Shown here one piece after another: positions 6,796-13,461 of a stretch of 16,401 nt of DNA. The notes beneath the pieces were generated by a model that did no database searches, was not told where the DNA came from, and worked only from the letters and a program-made list of their open reading frames with translations. Source of the DNA: Chloroflexia bacterium (GTDB lineage: Bacteria; Chloroflexota; Chloroflexia; Thermomicrobiales; JALYUS01); contig JAICIL010000068.1 of NCBI GenBank assembly GCA_025924435.1, forward strand, positions 1 to 16,401, given 5' to 3'. The first letter of the stretch is position 1. Each line of letters starts with the position of its first letter. Both the position numbers and the translations under genes were made by a program.

Positions 6796-7671
6796 ATGGA
6801 ACACCAGATCCCTGATCCCTTCACCATCCTCGCGGCGCTCGGCGCGGATGACGCCACGGCGGCGACGCCCGTGTCCGGCGGGCAGGATACGGCGATCTGG
6901 CGGATTGATCGCCCCGGCGGGCGGTACGCGCTGCGCGTCTTCGCGACCGGCGAGGAGCGCAAGTGCGCGCGCGAAGTGGCGACGATGCGCGCGGCGGCGG
7001 CGGGCGGCATCCCCGTCCCGACGGTGCATGCGGAAGGGTCGTGCCAGGGGCGGCCGGCGCTCTTGCTGTCGTGGTGCCCGGGCCGTCCACTCTTCGCCGC
7101 CTTGCAGGCGAAACCGTTGCGTGTCTGGCCCCTCGGCGTGCGGTTCGGGCGGATGCAGGCGCGGCTGCACGCGGTATCGCTGCCGGAAACGCCGCCGTAT
7201 GCGCCCGATCAGTGGCTCGACTGGGGCGGCGGCCTGGAATCGCCGCTGCGGGAGCGATTGCTGGCCGCCGCGCGCCGCCCGTTGGTCCTCTGCCATCTCG
7301 ATTACCATCCCCTCAACGTGATGACGGACGGCGGGCGCATCACCGCCGTCCTCGACTGGCCGAACGGCCTGCCCGCCGACCCGCGCGCCGATCTGGCTCG
7401 CACGATTGTCCTGATGCAGTTCATCCGCCCGCGGCTGCGCCCGCACGAGGAGGCGTTTGTCCGCTGTTTCTTGCGCGCGTGGTGGCACGGCTACCATCGG
7501 GGGCAGGGATCACTCGGTGAGATGGCCCCGTTCTATGCCTGGGCGGGCGACGTGACCGCGCGCGATCAGGAGCGGAAGATCGGGCGACCGGGCATCGCCC
7601 TCCAATCCGCCGACCTCGACCCACTGCGCCACTGGACTGCGAAATGGATGCGGCGGGCGGCATTAGGATAG
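6796..7671 (+). CDS. APH-like phosphotransferase family protein, 291 aa
   Basis: A protein-kinase-like small-molecule phosphotransferase (APH/choline kinase/homoserine kinase superfamily). Seen: the catalytic loop LCHLDYHPLNVM (H167, D169, N174) and the metal-binding VLDWPN (D187, equivalent to the DFG aspartate). The N-terminal lobe carries GGQDTAIWRID, then ALRVFATGEE, where Arg47 stands at the usual ATP-binding lysine, a common variant in this superfamily. The C-terminal helical region (about 195-291) is Trp/Arg-rich. The substrate cannot be told from sequence; resistance to aminoglycosides is only one of many possibilities. The ATG at 6796 follows a G-run (about 6783-6788). A GTG at 6775 would add seven residues with no clear ribosome-binding site. 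It begins 53 bases after selB and could be co-transcribed. Confidence 0.85.
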   Translation: MEHQIPDPFTILAALGADDATAATPVSGGQDTAIWRIDRPGGRYALRVFATGEERKCAREVATMRAAAAGGIPVPTVHAEGSCQGRPALLLSWCPGRPLFAALQAKPLRVWPLGVRFGRMQARLHAVSLPETPPYAPDQWLDWGGGLESPLRERLLAAARRPLVLCHLDYHPLNVMTDGGRITAVLDWPNGLPADPRADLARTIVLMQFIRPRLRPHEEAFVRCFLRAWWHGYHRGQGSLGEMAPFYAWAGDVTARDQERKIGRPGIALQSADLDPLRHWTAKWMRRAALG

Positions 7672-7717
7672 CGGTTCTGCGATATCCACGTTTTTCCCTG
7701 ACGCGGCAATCATGCGA

Positions 7718-7728
7718 TACAATACAAT
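7718..7728 (+). promoter_or_regulatory. Overlapping TACAAT -10 boxes upstream of hicBA
   Basis: Two TACAAT hexamers overlap by one base (7718-7723 and 7723-7728), 38-49 bases upstream of the hicB ATG. The 95-base gap after the phosphotransferase is clearly more AT-rich than its surroundings. The -35 is poorly defined; CTGACG at 7698-7703 is the nearest candidate, at non-ideal spacing. No obvious palindromic operator is seen. Confidence 0.4.
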
Positions 7729-7766
7729 GGATGAGCATAACAAGGTGCTGGAAGGAGTTCACGGCG

Positions 7767-7970
7767 ATGAAACTCAAAGTGGTCGTTCATGACGCGGAAG
7801 AGGGCGGGCTCTGGGCCGAGGTGCCTGGCATTCCCGGCTGCGCTACCCAGGGTGAAACATTCGAGGAACTGTTGGAGAATCTCTATGACGCGATCGAAGC
7901 GTGCTTGTCGGTTGAACTCGAACCGATTGAGCCTGAACAACATGATCGGATTCTTGAGATCGCGGTATGA
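7767..7970 (+). CDS. hicB: HicB-like antitoxin (short form), 67 aa
   Basis: A UPF0150/HicB-type antitoxin that should neutralise the HicA RNase encoded next to it. Seen: the partial RNase H-like fold pattern LKVVVHDAEEGGLWAEVPGI followed by PGCATQGETFEELLENLYDAIEACL, the signature of this family (edge strands, then one helix). The protein ends shortly after the helix, with no ribbon-helix-helix or helix-turn-helix domain. It is therefore a single-domain HicB that may not bind its own promoter directly. The start ATG 7767 has GAAGGAG nine bases upstream; the in-frame extension to 7644 lacks such a site and overlaps the previous gene. Its stop overlaps the hicA start (ATGA), implying coupled translation. 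The order hicB then hicA is the reverse of the E. coli locus. Confidence 0.85.
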   Translation: MKLKVVVHDAEEGGLWAEVPGIPGCATQGETFEELLENLYDAIEACLSVELEPIEPEQHDRILEIAV

Positions 7971-8173
7971 AGGCGGTATCCGGCAAGGAATTGGCTTCGG
8001 CACTTGAGCGACATGGATGGACATTAAGAAGAATCACCGGCAATCACCATATCTACACGAAGCCTGGTATGCTTGTGCGATTATCTGTCCCGATTCATAG
8101 CAATAAGCCCCTGAAGGTCGGCCTGCTGCGGCATCTGCTCAAGCAGGCTGAATTGGTAGAAGAGGACATCTAG
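7967..8173 (+). CDS. hicA: HicA-like mRNA interferase toxin, 68 aa
   Basis: A small double-stranded-RNA-binding-fold (YcfA/HicA) toxin that cleaves mRNA when free of HicB. Seen: [20 protein letters not shown], then [10 protein letters not shown] (25-34) with the conserved catalytic-type histidine of the GxHHxY motif, [14 protein letters not shown], and a final helix [11 protein letters not shown]. Length is typical. All expected elements are present, so it looks intact and probably active. It overlaps hicB by four bases and shares its AT-richer composition, which differs from the flanking phosphotransferase and trpB genes. Together the pair looks like a small acquired module inserted upstream of trpB. 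Confidence 0.88.
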   Translation: MKAVSGKELASALERHGWTLRRITGNHHIYTKPGMLVRLSVPIHSNKPLKVGLLRHLLKQAELVEEDI

Positions 8174-8204
8174 CAACATCAATTCTGTCGCTCATATTTT
8201 GCTG

Positions 8205-8213
8205 TGATAGACT
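8205..8213 (+). promoter_or_regulatory. Extended -10 (TGATAGACT) upstream of trpB
   Basis: TGaTAGACT has the extended -10 form TGnTAnnnT and lies in an AT-rich patch between hicA and trpB. CTGTCG at 8185-8190, 17 bases upstream, matches three of six -35 consensus positions. Transcription would start near 8220, giving a leader of about 45 bases. No T-box, tryptophan-rich leader peptide or classical attenuator is visible in that leader. Confidence 0.4.
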
Positions 8214-8215
8214 AG

Positions 8216-8235
8216 CGGGCGCGCGGATGCGCCCG
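8216..8235 (+). other. Small hairpin at the presumed 5' end of the trpB message
   Basis: CGGGCGC (8216-8222) and GCGCCCG (8229-8235) pair perfectly over seven bases around a six-base loop (GCGGAT). It sits where the mRNA would begin and encloses the ATG at 8227 that would give an extended TrpB. It could stabilise the message or be chance in high-GC DNA. Confidence 0.25.
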
Positions 8236-8265
8236 GACAGACTTCCGATGAGAGAGGCGAGCACG

Positions 8266-9516
8266 ATGGTACAGACCCGACCCGAGACGGCATCCGCGTA
8301 CCTCGATACGCTGCCCCCGCCCGCCGAATTCCCCGACGCGCGGGGGCGGTACGGCCGGTTCGGCGGGCAATACGCGCCCGAAACCCTGATGCCCGCGCTC
8401 GCCGAACTGGAAACGGCGTATCAGGAGGCGCGCAACGACCCGGCGTTTCTGCGCGAGATGGGCGACCTGCGCCGGCATTACGTCGGCAGGCCGACGCCGA
8501 CCTACCACGCGAAGGCGCTCTCCGACCGCCTCGGCGGCGCGCAGATCTGGCTGAAACGGGAAGACCTCGCCCATACGGGCGCGCACAAGATCAACAACGC
8601 ACTCGGCCAGGGGCTGCTCGCCAAGCGGATGGGCAAGCCGCGCATCATCGCGGAGACCGGCGCGGGGCAACATGGCGTCGCCGCCGCGACGGTGTGCGCG
8701 ATGCTCGGCCTCGAATGCATCGTCTACATGGGCGAGGTGGACATCGCGCGCCAATCGCTCAATGTGTTTCGTATGAAACTGCTCGGCGCGCAGGTCGTGC
8801 CCGTCGCGAGCGGGTCGCGCACGCTGAAGGATGCCCTCAATGAGGCGATCCGCGACTGGGTGACGAATGTGCGGACGACCTACTACATCATCGGCACGGT
8901 GGCGGGGATGCACCCGTACCCGATGATCGTGCGCGATTTCCAGGCGATCATCGGGCAGGAGGCGCGCGCGCAACTGCTCGCGCAGGCGGGGAAACTGCCC
9001 GATGTCGTGCTCGCCTGCGTCGGCGGCGGCTCGAACGCGATGGGCATGTTCCACGCCTTCGTGCCGGATGCGTCCGTGCGGCTGATCGGCGTCGAGGCGG
9101 CGGGGCGGGGCATCGAGACGGGCGCGCACGCCGCGAGCATCGTCGCCGGGCGCGTCGGCGTGCTGCACGGCTCGCGCACCTACGTCATCCAGGACGCGGA
9201 CGGCCAGATCATGGAGACGCACTCGATCTCGGCGGGGCTTGATTACCCCGGCGTCGGCCCGGAACTCGCGTGGCTGGCGGACGCCGACCACGCGCAGTAC
9301 GTCGGCATCACCGATGCGGAGGCTTTGGAAGCATTGCAGACGCTCTCGCAGACCGAGGGGATCATCCCCGCGCTCGAATCGGCGCACGCCATCGCCCAGG
9401 CGATCAAACTCGCGCCGACGATGCCGAAAGATGCCGTCATCGCCGTCTGCCTCTCCGGTCGGGGCGACAAGGACATGGGCACCGTCGCGGACGCGCTGGG
9501 AGTGACGTTGAGATAG
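8266..9516 (+). CDS. trpB: Tryptophan synthase beta subunit
   Basis: The PLP enzyme that condenses indole with serine, in a channelled complex with TrpA. Of 416 residues, those visible include K108 of [13 protein letters not shown] (PLP Schiff base), catalytic E130 in [15 protein letters not shown], the phosphate loop GGGSN (253-257), and CLSGRGDKD near the C-terminus. The sequence follows the TrpB1 (complex-forming) pattern closely ([33 protein letters not shown]). I chose ATG 8266 because GAGAGGCG lies just upstream and the family N-terminus starts nearby. ATGs at 8227 and 8248 lack ribosome-binding sites. The stop codon's last base is the first base of an inverted-repeat element that separates it from trpA. 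The rest of the tryptophan pathway (trpE, G, D, C, F) is not in the window. Confidence 0.95.
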   Translation: MVQTRPETASAYLDTLPPPAEFPDARGRYGRFGGQYAPETLMPALAELETAYQEARNDPAFLREMGDLRRHYVGRPTPTYHAKALSDRLGGAQIWLKREDLAHTGAHKINNALGQGLLAKRMGKPRIIAETGAGQHGVAAATVCAMLGLECIVYMGEVDIARQSLNVFRMKLLGAQVVPVASGSRTLKDALNEAIRDWVTNVRTTYYIIGTVAGMHPYPMIVRDFQAIIGQEARAQLLAQAGKLPDVVLACVGGGSNAMGMFHAFVPDASVRLIGVEAAGRGIETGAHAASIVAGRVGVLHGSRTYVIQDADGQIMETHSISAGLDYPGVGPELAWLADADHAQYVGITDAEALEALQTLSQTEGIIPALESAHAIAQAIKLAPTMPKDAVIAVCLSGRGDKDMGTVADALGVTLR

Positions 9517-9640
9517 GACTGAGGACTGAGGACTGAGTGATAGGGAGAGCGATGCGCAATGGGTGACAGATTTGCGGGAAGCGGACAGCAGGAGCGCGCG
9601 CGCATCCCATTCCCAGTCCCCAGTCCTCAGTCCTCAGTCC
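9516..9640. repeat. Heptad inverted repeat (GGACTGA units), copy 1, spanning the trpB-trpA junction
   Basis: Left arm 9516-9537 is three GGACTGA heptads plus G. Right arm 9619-9640 is its reverse complement with one mismatch (9620), preceded by a further decayed unit (9612-9618). The 81-base loop (9538-9618) carries the trpA ribosome-binding site and start codon. The left arm begins at the last base of the trpB stop. The right arm ends two bases before the ACC-GGC-ATC codons where the conserved TrpA sequence begins. The whole element therefore fills the trpB-trpA junction exactly. Confidence 0.9.
9542..9561 (+). promoter_or_regulatory. Ribosome-binding site and start codon of trpA, inside the repeat loop
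   Basis: AGGGAGAG (9542-9549) lies nine bases before ATG 9559. No other ATG, GTG, TTG or CTG occurs in frame between here and the conserved TrpA sequence near 9650. This site therefore decides the start, even though it adds about 29 residues relative to usual TrpA. An earlier ATG at 9552 is in another frame and stops after four codons (ATG CGC AAT GGG TGA), overlapping the trpA start. Confidence 0.7.
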
Positions 9641-10446
9641 TTACCGGCATCGCGCGCATCGGCGAGGCGTTCGCGCGGGCGAAGGCGGCGGGGCGGGCGG
9701 CGTTCATCCCGTACATCACGGTCGGGCACCCCGACCGCGAGACCGTCGCGGCGGTCGTCCCGGCGCTGATCGCGGCGGGCGCGGACATCGTCGAACTCGG
9801 CGTGCCCTTCTCCGATCCGCTGGCGGACGGCCCGGTCATCCAGCGCAGCACGCAGGCCGCGCTCGCGAATGGCGTGACGCTCGATATTTGCCTCGATGCG
9901 GTGCGAAATCTGCGGAAGGCGGGCCTCACCGCGCCAATCGTCTTTCTCGGCTATACGAATCCGATTGTGCAGAAAGGCGAGGAGCCGTTCGCGGCGATGT
10001 GCGAGCGGGCGGGCGTGGATGGCGTGATCGTCGCCGACCTGCCTCCCGAAGAGGCGGGCGATCTCCGCGCGGCGTGCGACCGGCACGGGATCGCGCTGAT
10101 CGCGATGCTCGCGCCGACGAGCACGGAGAGGCGGATCGCGCAGGTCGCGGCGCTGGCGACGGGCTTCGTCTATTGTGTCGGCGTGACCGGCGTGACCGGC
10201 GCACGGGACGCCCTCGCACTCGATCTGCGCGGCTATCTGGAGCGGGTGCGCGCGAAGGTGTCGGTGCCAATCGCGGTCGGGTTCGGCATCTCGCGCCCGG
10301 AGCACGTCGCGTCCGTCGGCGCGATGGCGGACGGTGTGATCGTCGGCAGCGCGCTGGTGCAGCGGTTGGACGATCTGCCCCCGGCGGAGCGCGCGTCCGG
10401 CGCCGCCGCCTTTGTGCGCTGGCTAACGGGAAGGACTGAGGACTGA
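9559..10446 (+). CDS. trpA: Tryptophan synthase alpha subunit, with repeat-derived ends
   Basis: The TIM-barrel lyase that splits indole-3-glycerol phosphate into indole and glyceraldehyde 3-phosphate, feeding TrpB. Catalytic E79 (ELGVPFSDP) and D90 (LADGP) are present, as are the phosphate-binding GVTGVTGAR and GFGISRPEH loops. Conserved TrpA sequence starts at about residue 31 (IARIGEAFARAKAAGRAAFIPYIT). Residues 1-30 have no TrpA counterpart: the first ~18 come from the loop of the upstream inverted repeat, and residues ~19-28 (PVPSPQSSVL) are read from its right arm. The last residues RTED and the TGA stop are read from the left arm of the downstream copy. The core is intact, so the enzyme is probably functional with altered ends. 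Pairing with trpB is clear, with 42 bases between stop and start. Confidence 0.93.
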   Translation: MGDRFAGSGQQERARIPFPVPSPQSSVLTGIARIGEAFARAKAAGRAAFIPYITVGHPDRETVAAVVPALIAAGADIVELGVPFSDPLADGPVIQRSTQAALANGVTLDICLDAVRNLRKAGLTAPIVFLGYTNPIVQKGEEPFAAMCERAGVDGVIVADLPPEEAGDLRAACDRHGIALIAMLAPTSTERRIAQVAALATGFVYCVGVTGVTGARDALALDLRGYLERVRAKVSVPIAVGFGISRPEHVASVGAMADGVIVGSALVQRLDDLPPAERASGAAAFVRWLTGRTED

Positions 10447-10505
10447 GGACTGAGGACTGAGCGGTTTGTTCCCTCCTCAGTCCTCAGTCCTCAGTCCTCA
10501 GTCCT
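10432..10505. repeat. Heptad inverted repeat (GGACTGA units), copy 2: perfect 30-bp stem
   Basis: Left arm 10432-10461 is A followed by four GGACTGA heptads plus G. Right arm 10476-10505 is its exact reverse complement (30 of 30), with a 14-base loop (10462-10475). The left arm overlaps the end of trpA and supplies its last codons and stop. The right arm ends 12 bases before the ribosome-binding site of the chorismate mutase gene. In RNA this would be a very stable hairpin. There is no T-run after it, so it is not a standard intrinsic terminator. Confidence 0.95.
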
Positions 10506-10528
10506 GAAGCGACTGAAAGGAGCGCTGG

Positions 10529-10942
10529 ATGGCGGTGCGCGGTGTGCGGGGGGCGACGACGGCGACGGCGAACACGGCGGAGGAGATCATCGAGGCGACG
10601 CAGGAATTGATCGCCGCGCTCGTCCATTTCAACGACTTGAATACCGACGAGATCGCCAGCGCCATCTGGACGACGACGCGCGACCTGACGGCGGAGTTCC
10701 CGGCGAAGGCGGCGCGGCTGGTCGGCTGGGCGGATGTCCCGCAGATGTGCGCGCATGAGATGGACGTGCCGGGCGCGCTGGCGATGTGCATTCGGGTGAC
10801 GGTGCACATCAACACCCCGAAGGCACAGCGGGAAGTCCGCCATGTATATCTGCATGGCGCAACCGTGCTGCGACCGGAATATGCGGTGGACAGCGCCGCG
10901 CTCTCGTCCGTGAAAACGTTGACGGCGGGCGGCCTGCGGTAG
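10529..10942 (+). CDS. aroH: Chorismate mutase, AroH type, 137 aa
   Basis: A monofunctional AroH-class chorismate mutase, converting chorismate to prephenate for phenylalanine and tyrosine. The match to the Bacillus subtilis enzyme is clear: VRGVRGATT with R7, CAHEMDVPGALAMCIRV with E77 and R89, and RHVYLHGATVLRP with Y107, the known active-site positions. Length is normal. AAGGAG (10517-10522) six bases before the ATG fixes the start. The gene follows trpA by 82 bases, most of which is the 30-bp hairpin. The cluster thus links the tryptophan branch (trpBA) with the branch competing for the same precursor. Whether the hairpin lets transcription through from trpA is unknown; I see no separate strong promoter for this gene. 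Confidence 0.92.
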   Translation: MAVRGVRGATTATANTAEEIIEATQELIAALVHFNDLNTDEIASAIWTTTRDLTAEFPAKAARLVGWADVPQMCAHEMDVPGALAMCIRVTVHINTPKAQREVRHVYLHGATVLRPEYAVDSAALSSVKTLTAGGLR

Positions 10943-11016
10943 TACCCTCCCACGGTGTTTCTCGGCAGGCATTGTCGCCGCACGGTTGGCCGCGGAACGG
11001 AAGGGACCACCGCTCC

Positions 11017-12498
11017 ATGTCCACCAACGCGCTTCCCATCGCGCCGCGTGATCGGCAGTCGCCGCCCGATGGTGCGGTCGAATCCGAAGAAACCGTGCCC
11101 TTGCCGCCGCGCCGGTTCGGTGGGGTGATCCCGGAGAACGAGACGCCGAAGATGCTGCGCGCGGCCGTCCTGCGGCTCGCATGGCCCTCGATCGTCGAAA
11201 ACCTGCTCCAATCGCTCGTGCAGATCGCGACGACGGCGATGGTCTCGCGCCTCGGCGCGGATGCGCTCGCCGGGGTCGGCGTCGGCAATCAGTTGATGCA
11301 GGTCGGCATCTCGACCTTCTTCGCCGTCAGCACGGGCACGACCGTCCTCGTCGCGTACAACATCGGCGCGGGCAACCCGCGCGAGGCGGGGCAGGCGGCG
11401 AAGCAGTCGTATTTCGTCGGCATCGTCCTCTCTGTGATCGTCGCGATCCTCGGCTTCCTCTTTTCCGCGCCGCTGATCCGCCTGCTCGGCGCGGAACCGG
11501 CGGTCGTCGTGCAGGGCGCGAAGTTCCTGCGCATCGAGGCGCTGGGGACGATCTTCCTCGTCACGATGTTCATCAGTAGCGGCATCCTGCGCGGTTCGGG
11601 CGACACGCGCACGCCGATGCTCGTCACGCTCTCGATCAACTTCATCAATGTCGGCGTGTCGCTGCCGCTGATCTTCGGTCTGGGGCCGCTGCCGCACCTC
11701 GGCGTCGTCGGGGCGGCGTGCGGCAACATCGTCGCGCGGTTCATCGGCTGTGTCGTGCTCGTCTCGATCGTCTGGCGCGGGCGGCGGGGCGTCAGCATCG
11801 CCGGGCGGCCGGGCTGGAAGCCGCGCTGGGCGCTCATCAAGCGGCTGATAGATATCGGCCTGCCGAGCATGCTCGAATCGCTCTTCCGCTCCGGCGGCAT
11901 GACGATCTTCGCGGCGGTGATCGTCAGCCTCGGCACGGTGGCCTATGCGTCGCAGCAGGTCGCGAACATTTTCTGGCAGATGACGCTCTTCCCCGGCTTC
12001 GGCTTCTCGACCGCCGCGCTCACGCTGACGGGCCAATCGCTGGGCGCGAACCGGCCGGAGCGGGCTGCGCTCGCGACCTGGGTGGCGACGCGCGCCTGCA
12101 CGATCTGGATGACCAGCATGGGCATCGTCTATTTCTTCTTCGGGCCGCTCCTCGTCATCCCGTTCAGCGCGGGCGATCCGCACATCGCCAGCATCGCCGC
12201 GCACGCGCTCAAGGTGTTGACCTTCTCGATGCCAATCCAGGCCACCGGCCTCGTGCTGGCGGGCAGCCTGCGCGGCGCGGGCGACACGCGCTGGCCGATG
12301 TTCTCGACCGGCGCTTCGATGTGGTTCGTGCGCATCCCGGCGGCGTACCTCTTCGGCGTCGTGCTCGGCCTCGGCATCCCCGGCGCGTACCTCGGCCTGA
12401 TCCTCGATGCGGCGGTGACCTCCGGCCTCAACCTCTGGCGCTACCGCAGTGGCCGATGGCAGAGCGCGCGGAGCCTGAGCGCCGCACCGGCACGGTGA
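11017..12498 (+). CDS. MATE family efflux transporter, 493 aa
   Basis: A multidrug and toxic-compound extrusion (MOP superfamily) inner-membrane antiporter with about twelve membrane spans. Two homologous halves are visible. Each carries the hallmark LRGxGDTRxPM turn (LRGSGDTRTPM in half one, LRGAGDTRWPM in half two) and a shared QxxxxNIGAGN/GQSLGANRPERA-type loop after the second span. The N-terminus begins MSTNALPIAP and runs ~45 hydrophilic residues before the first span (WPSIVENLLQSLVQIATTAM), longer than usual. I chose ATG 11017, with GGAAGGG about ten bases upstream. The frame is open further upstream to 10786, but that part overlaps the chorismate mutase gene and is not transporter-like. 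Export substrate (drug, dye, metabolite) and coupling ion (H+ or Na+) cannot be read from sequence. Confidence 0.9.
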   Translation: MSTNALPIAPRDRQSPPDGAVESEETVPLPPRRFGGVIPENETPKMLRAAVLRLAWPSIVENLLQSLVQIATTAMVSRLGADALAGVGVGNQLMQVGISTFFAVSTGTTVLVAYNIGAGNPREAGQAAKQSYFVGIVLSVIVAILGFLFSAPLIRLLGAEPAVVVQGAKFLRIEALGTIFLVTMFISSGILRGSGDTRTPMLVTLSINFINVGVSLPLIFGLGPLPHLGVVGAACGNIVARFIGCVVLVSIVWRGRRGVSIAGRPGWKPRWALIKRLIDIGLPSMLESLFRSGGMTIFAAVIVSLGTVAYASQQVANIFWQMTLFPGFGFSTAALTLTGQSLGANRPERAALATWVATRACTIWMTSMGIVYFFFGPLLVIPFSAGDPHIASIAAHALKVLTFSMPIQATGLVLAGSLRGAGDTRWPMFSTGASMWFVRIPAAYLFGVVLGLGIPGAYLGLILDAAVTSGLNLWRYRSGRWQSARSLSAAPAR

Positions 12499-12500
12499 AA

Positions 12501-12654
12501 GAACCTCACCGCCTGCCCCCTCTCCATCGCGTGGAGAGGGGAGCGACCTTCGAGAAAACCGAATGTTCGGGGGAACGCCCCGACACTGGAGGCAAGTCAC
12601 CCCTCGCCGCTCGGGTGCCCTCTGGGCGGGTGAGAGGGGCCGGGGGTGAGGTTC
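12501..12654. repeat. Inverted-repeat element, family C (GAACCTCACC...GGTGAGGTTC)
   Basis: About 154 bases following the MATE stop by two bases. Left arm GAACCTCACC-GCC-TGCCCCC-TCTCC (12501-12525) pairs with right arm 12632-12654, with two mismatches and one bulged C. The middle is strongly G/C-skewed in blocks and contains a nested hairpin (12517-12541). No gene is carried. A GTG at 12646 in the right arm could extend the next gene but lacks a ribosome-binding site. Confidence 0.8.
12517..12541 (+). terminator. Terminator-like hairpin after the MATE gene
   Basis: CCCCTCTCCA (12517-12526) and TGGAGAGGGG (12532-12541) pair perfectly over ten bases around a five-base loop, 19 bases after the transporter stop. 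No U-tract follows, so an intrinsic terminator function is uncertain. It is nested in the family-C repeat and may simply be part of that element. Confidence 0.3.
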
Positions 12655-12690
12655 CGCCGCGCACCGTGTATGATGGCGCGGGAGGATTGC

Positions 12691-13389
12691 ATGACGGTCA
12701 CTGAGCAGAGGATACGTTTGCGCTGGCAGCCGGTGGACGGGAACTGGCGCGCGTTCGGCGTGCGCCTGCTCGTTCTGAATATCGGGCTGATGCTCTTCGC
12801 GTTCGCGCTCGTGCTCGGCTATCGCTCCGGCCTCGGGTTGAATGCATGGAATATCTTCCAGATCGCCCTGACGAAGTATGTCCCGATGACGCCCGGCCAG
12901 ATGTCCATCGCGGTCGGCGGCGTCATGATCCTCGTCGCGTGGCGGGCGGGCATCCCGCCCGCGCTCGCGACGGTCTGCAACATGGTCTTCGTCGGCCTCT
13001 GGTTCGATTTCTTCGCCGCCCGCGTGCCGCGGGCCGATCGCTTCGTCGTCGCGCTGCCGATGCTCGTCGGCGGCGTTGTCCTGATCGGCTGGGCGTCCGC
13101 GATCTACATCAAGGCTGGGCTGGGCGCGGGCCCGCGCGACTCCTTCATGCTCGCGGTCGTCCGCAAGACGGGCTGGAATGTCGGCATCGCGCGCTTCGCC
13201 ATCGAGGGAACCGTCTTCGCGCTCGGCGTCGCGATGGACCGCTCGCAGGTCGGCATCGGCACGCTCGCGTTCACCTTCGGCATCGGCCCGATGCTCGCCT
13301 GGTCCTTCCGCGTGCTGCGCATACCGCCGGGTGGTCGGGCCGCGCCGGTCGCGCCCGCCGTGCCGGTCGCGGAGTTGACCGCCGAGTGA
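12691..13389 (+). CDS. YczE-like integral membrane protein, 232 aa
   Basis: A member of the YczE/YitT-type membrane protein group, recognised mainly by GLGAGPRDSFMLAVVRKTGW (143-162), almost the YczE signature. Hydrophobic segments at about 22-44, 69-86, 90-108, 117-140, 166-182 and 186-206 suggest five to six spans. An internal duplication is visible: GLGLNAWNIFQIAL (47-60) echoes GLGAGPRDSFMLAV (143-156), pointing to two related halves. The C-terminal 20 residues are an Ala/Pro/Val-rich tail. YczE of Bacillus subtilis influences surfactin production, but the molecular function of the family is not settled, so none is assigned. ATG 12691 has GGGAGG five bases upstream. A TATGAT at 12669-12674 is a possible -10. 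It is separated from the MATE gene by the family-C repeat. Confidence 0.82.
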   Translation: MTVTEQRIRLRWQPVDGNWRAFGVRLLVLNIGLMLFAFALVLGYRSGLGLNAWNIFQIALTKYVPMTPGQMSIAVGGVMILVAWRAGIPPALATVCNMVFVGLWFDFFAARVPRADRFVVALPMLVGGVVLIGWASAIYIKAGLGAGPRDSFMLAVVRKTGWNVGIARFAIEGTVFALGVAMDRSQVGIGTLAFTFGIGPMLAWSFRVLRIPPGGRAAPVAPAVPVAELTAE

Positions 13390-13461
13390 GAGCGATGGGC
13401 ATAACCCTTGCGGTATGTCTCGATTGGCAGCATGCACGCGTGAACGGCGAAGGAGGCCACG

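Noticed and set aside
8214..8265. T-box riboswitch or tryptophan attenuator leader ahead of trpB
   Set aside because: The leader is only about 45 bases, has no Trp-codon leader peptide, and shows no T-box sequence or terminator. Only a 7-bp hairpin is present.
9559..10446. trpA as a pseudogene because of the repeat-derived ends
   Set aside because: The frame is continuous, catalytic Glu and Asp and both phosphate loops are intact, and a ribosome-binding site precedes the ATG.
9516..10505. GGACTGA repeats as a CRISPR array
   Set aside because: The unit is seven bases, tandem without spacers, and arranged as inverted arms. There are no cas genes.
10786..11016. Upstream extension of the MATE gene overlapping the chorismate mutase gene
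   Set aside because: The extra residues are unlike transporter sequence and overlap a clear gene. ATG 11017 has a ribosome-binding site and gives a normal length.
12646..12690. GTG start for the YczE-like protein within the family-C repeat arm
   Set aside because: No ribosome-binding site. ATG 12691 has GGGAGG at ideal spacing and gives the family-like N-terminus.
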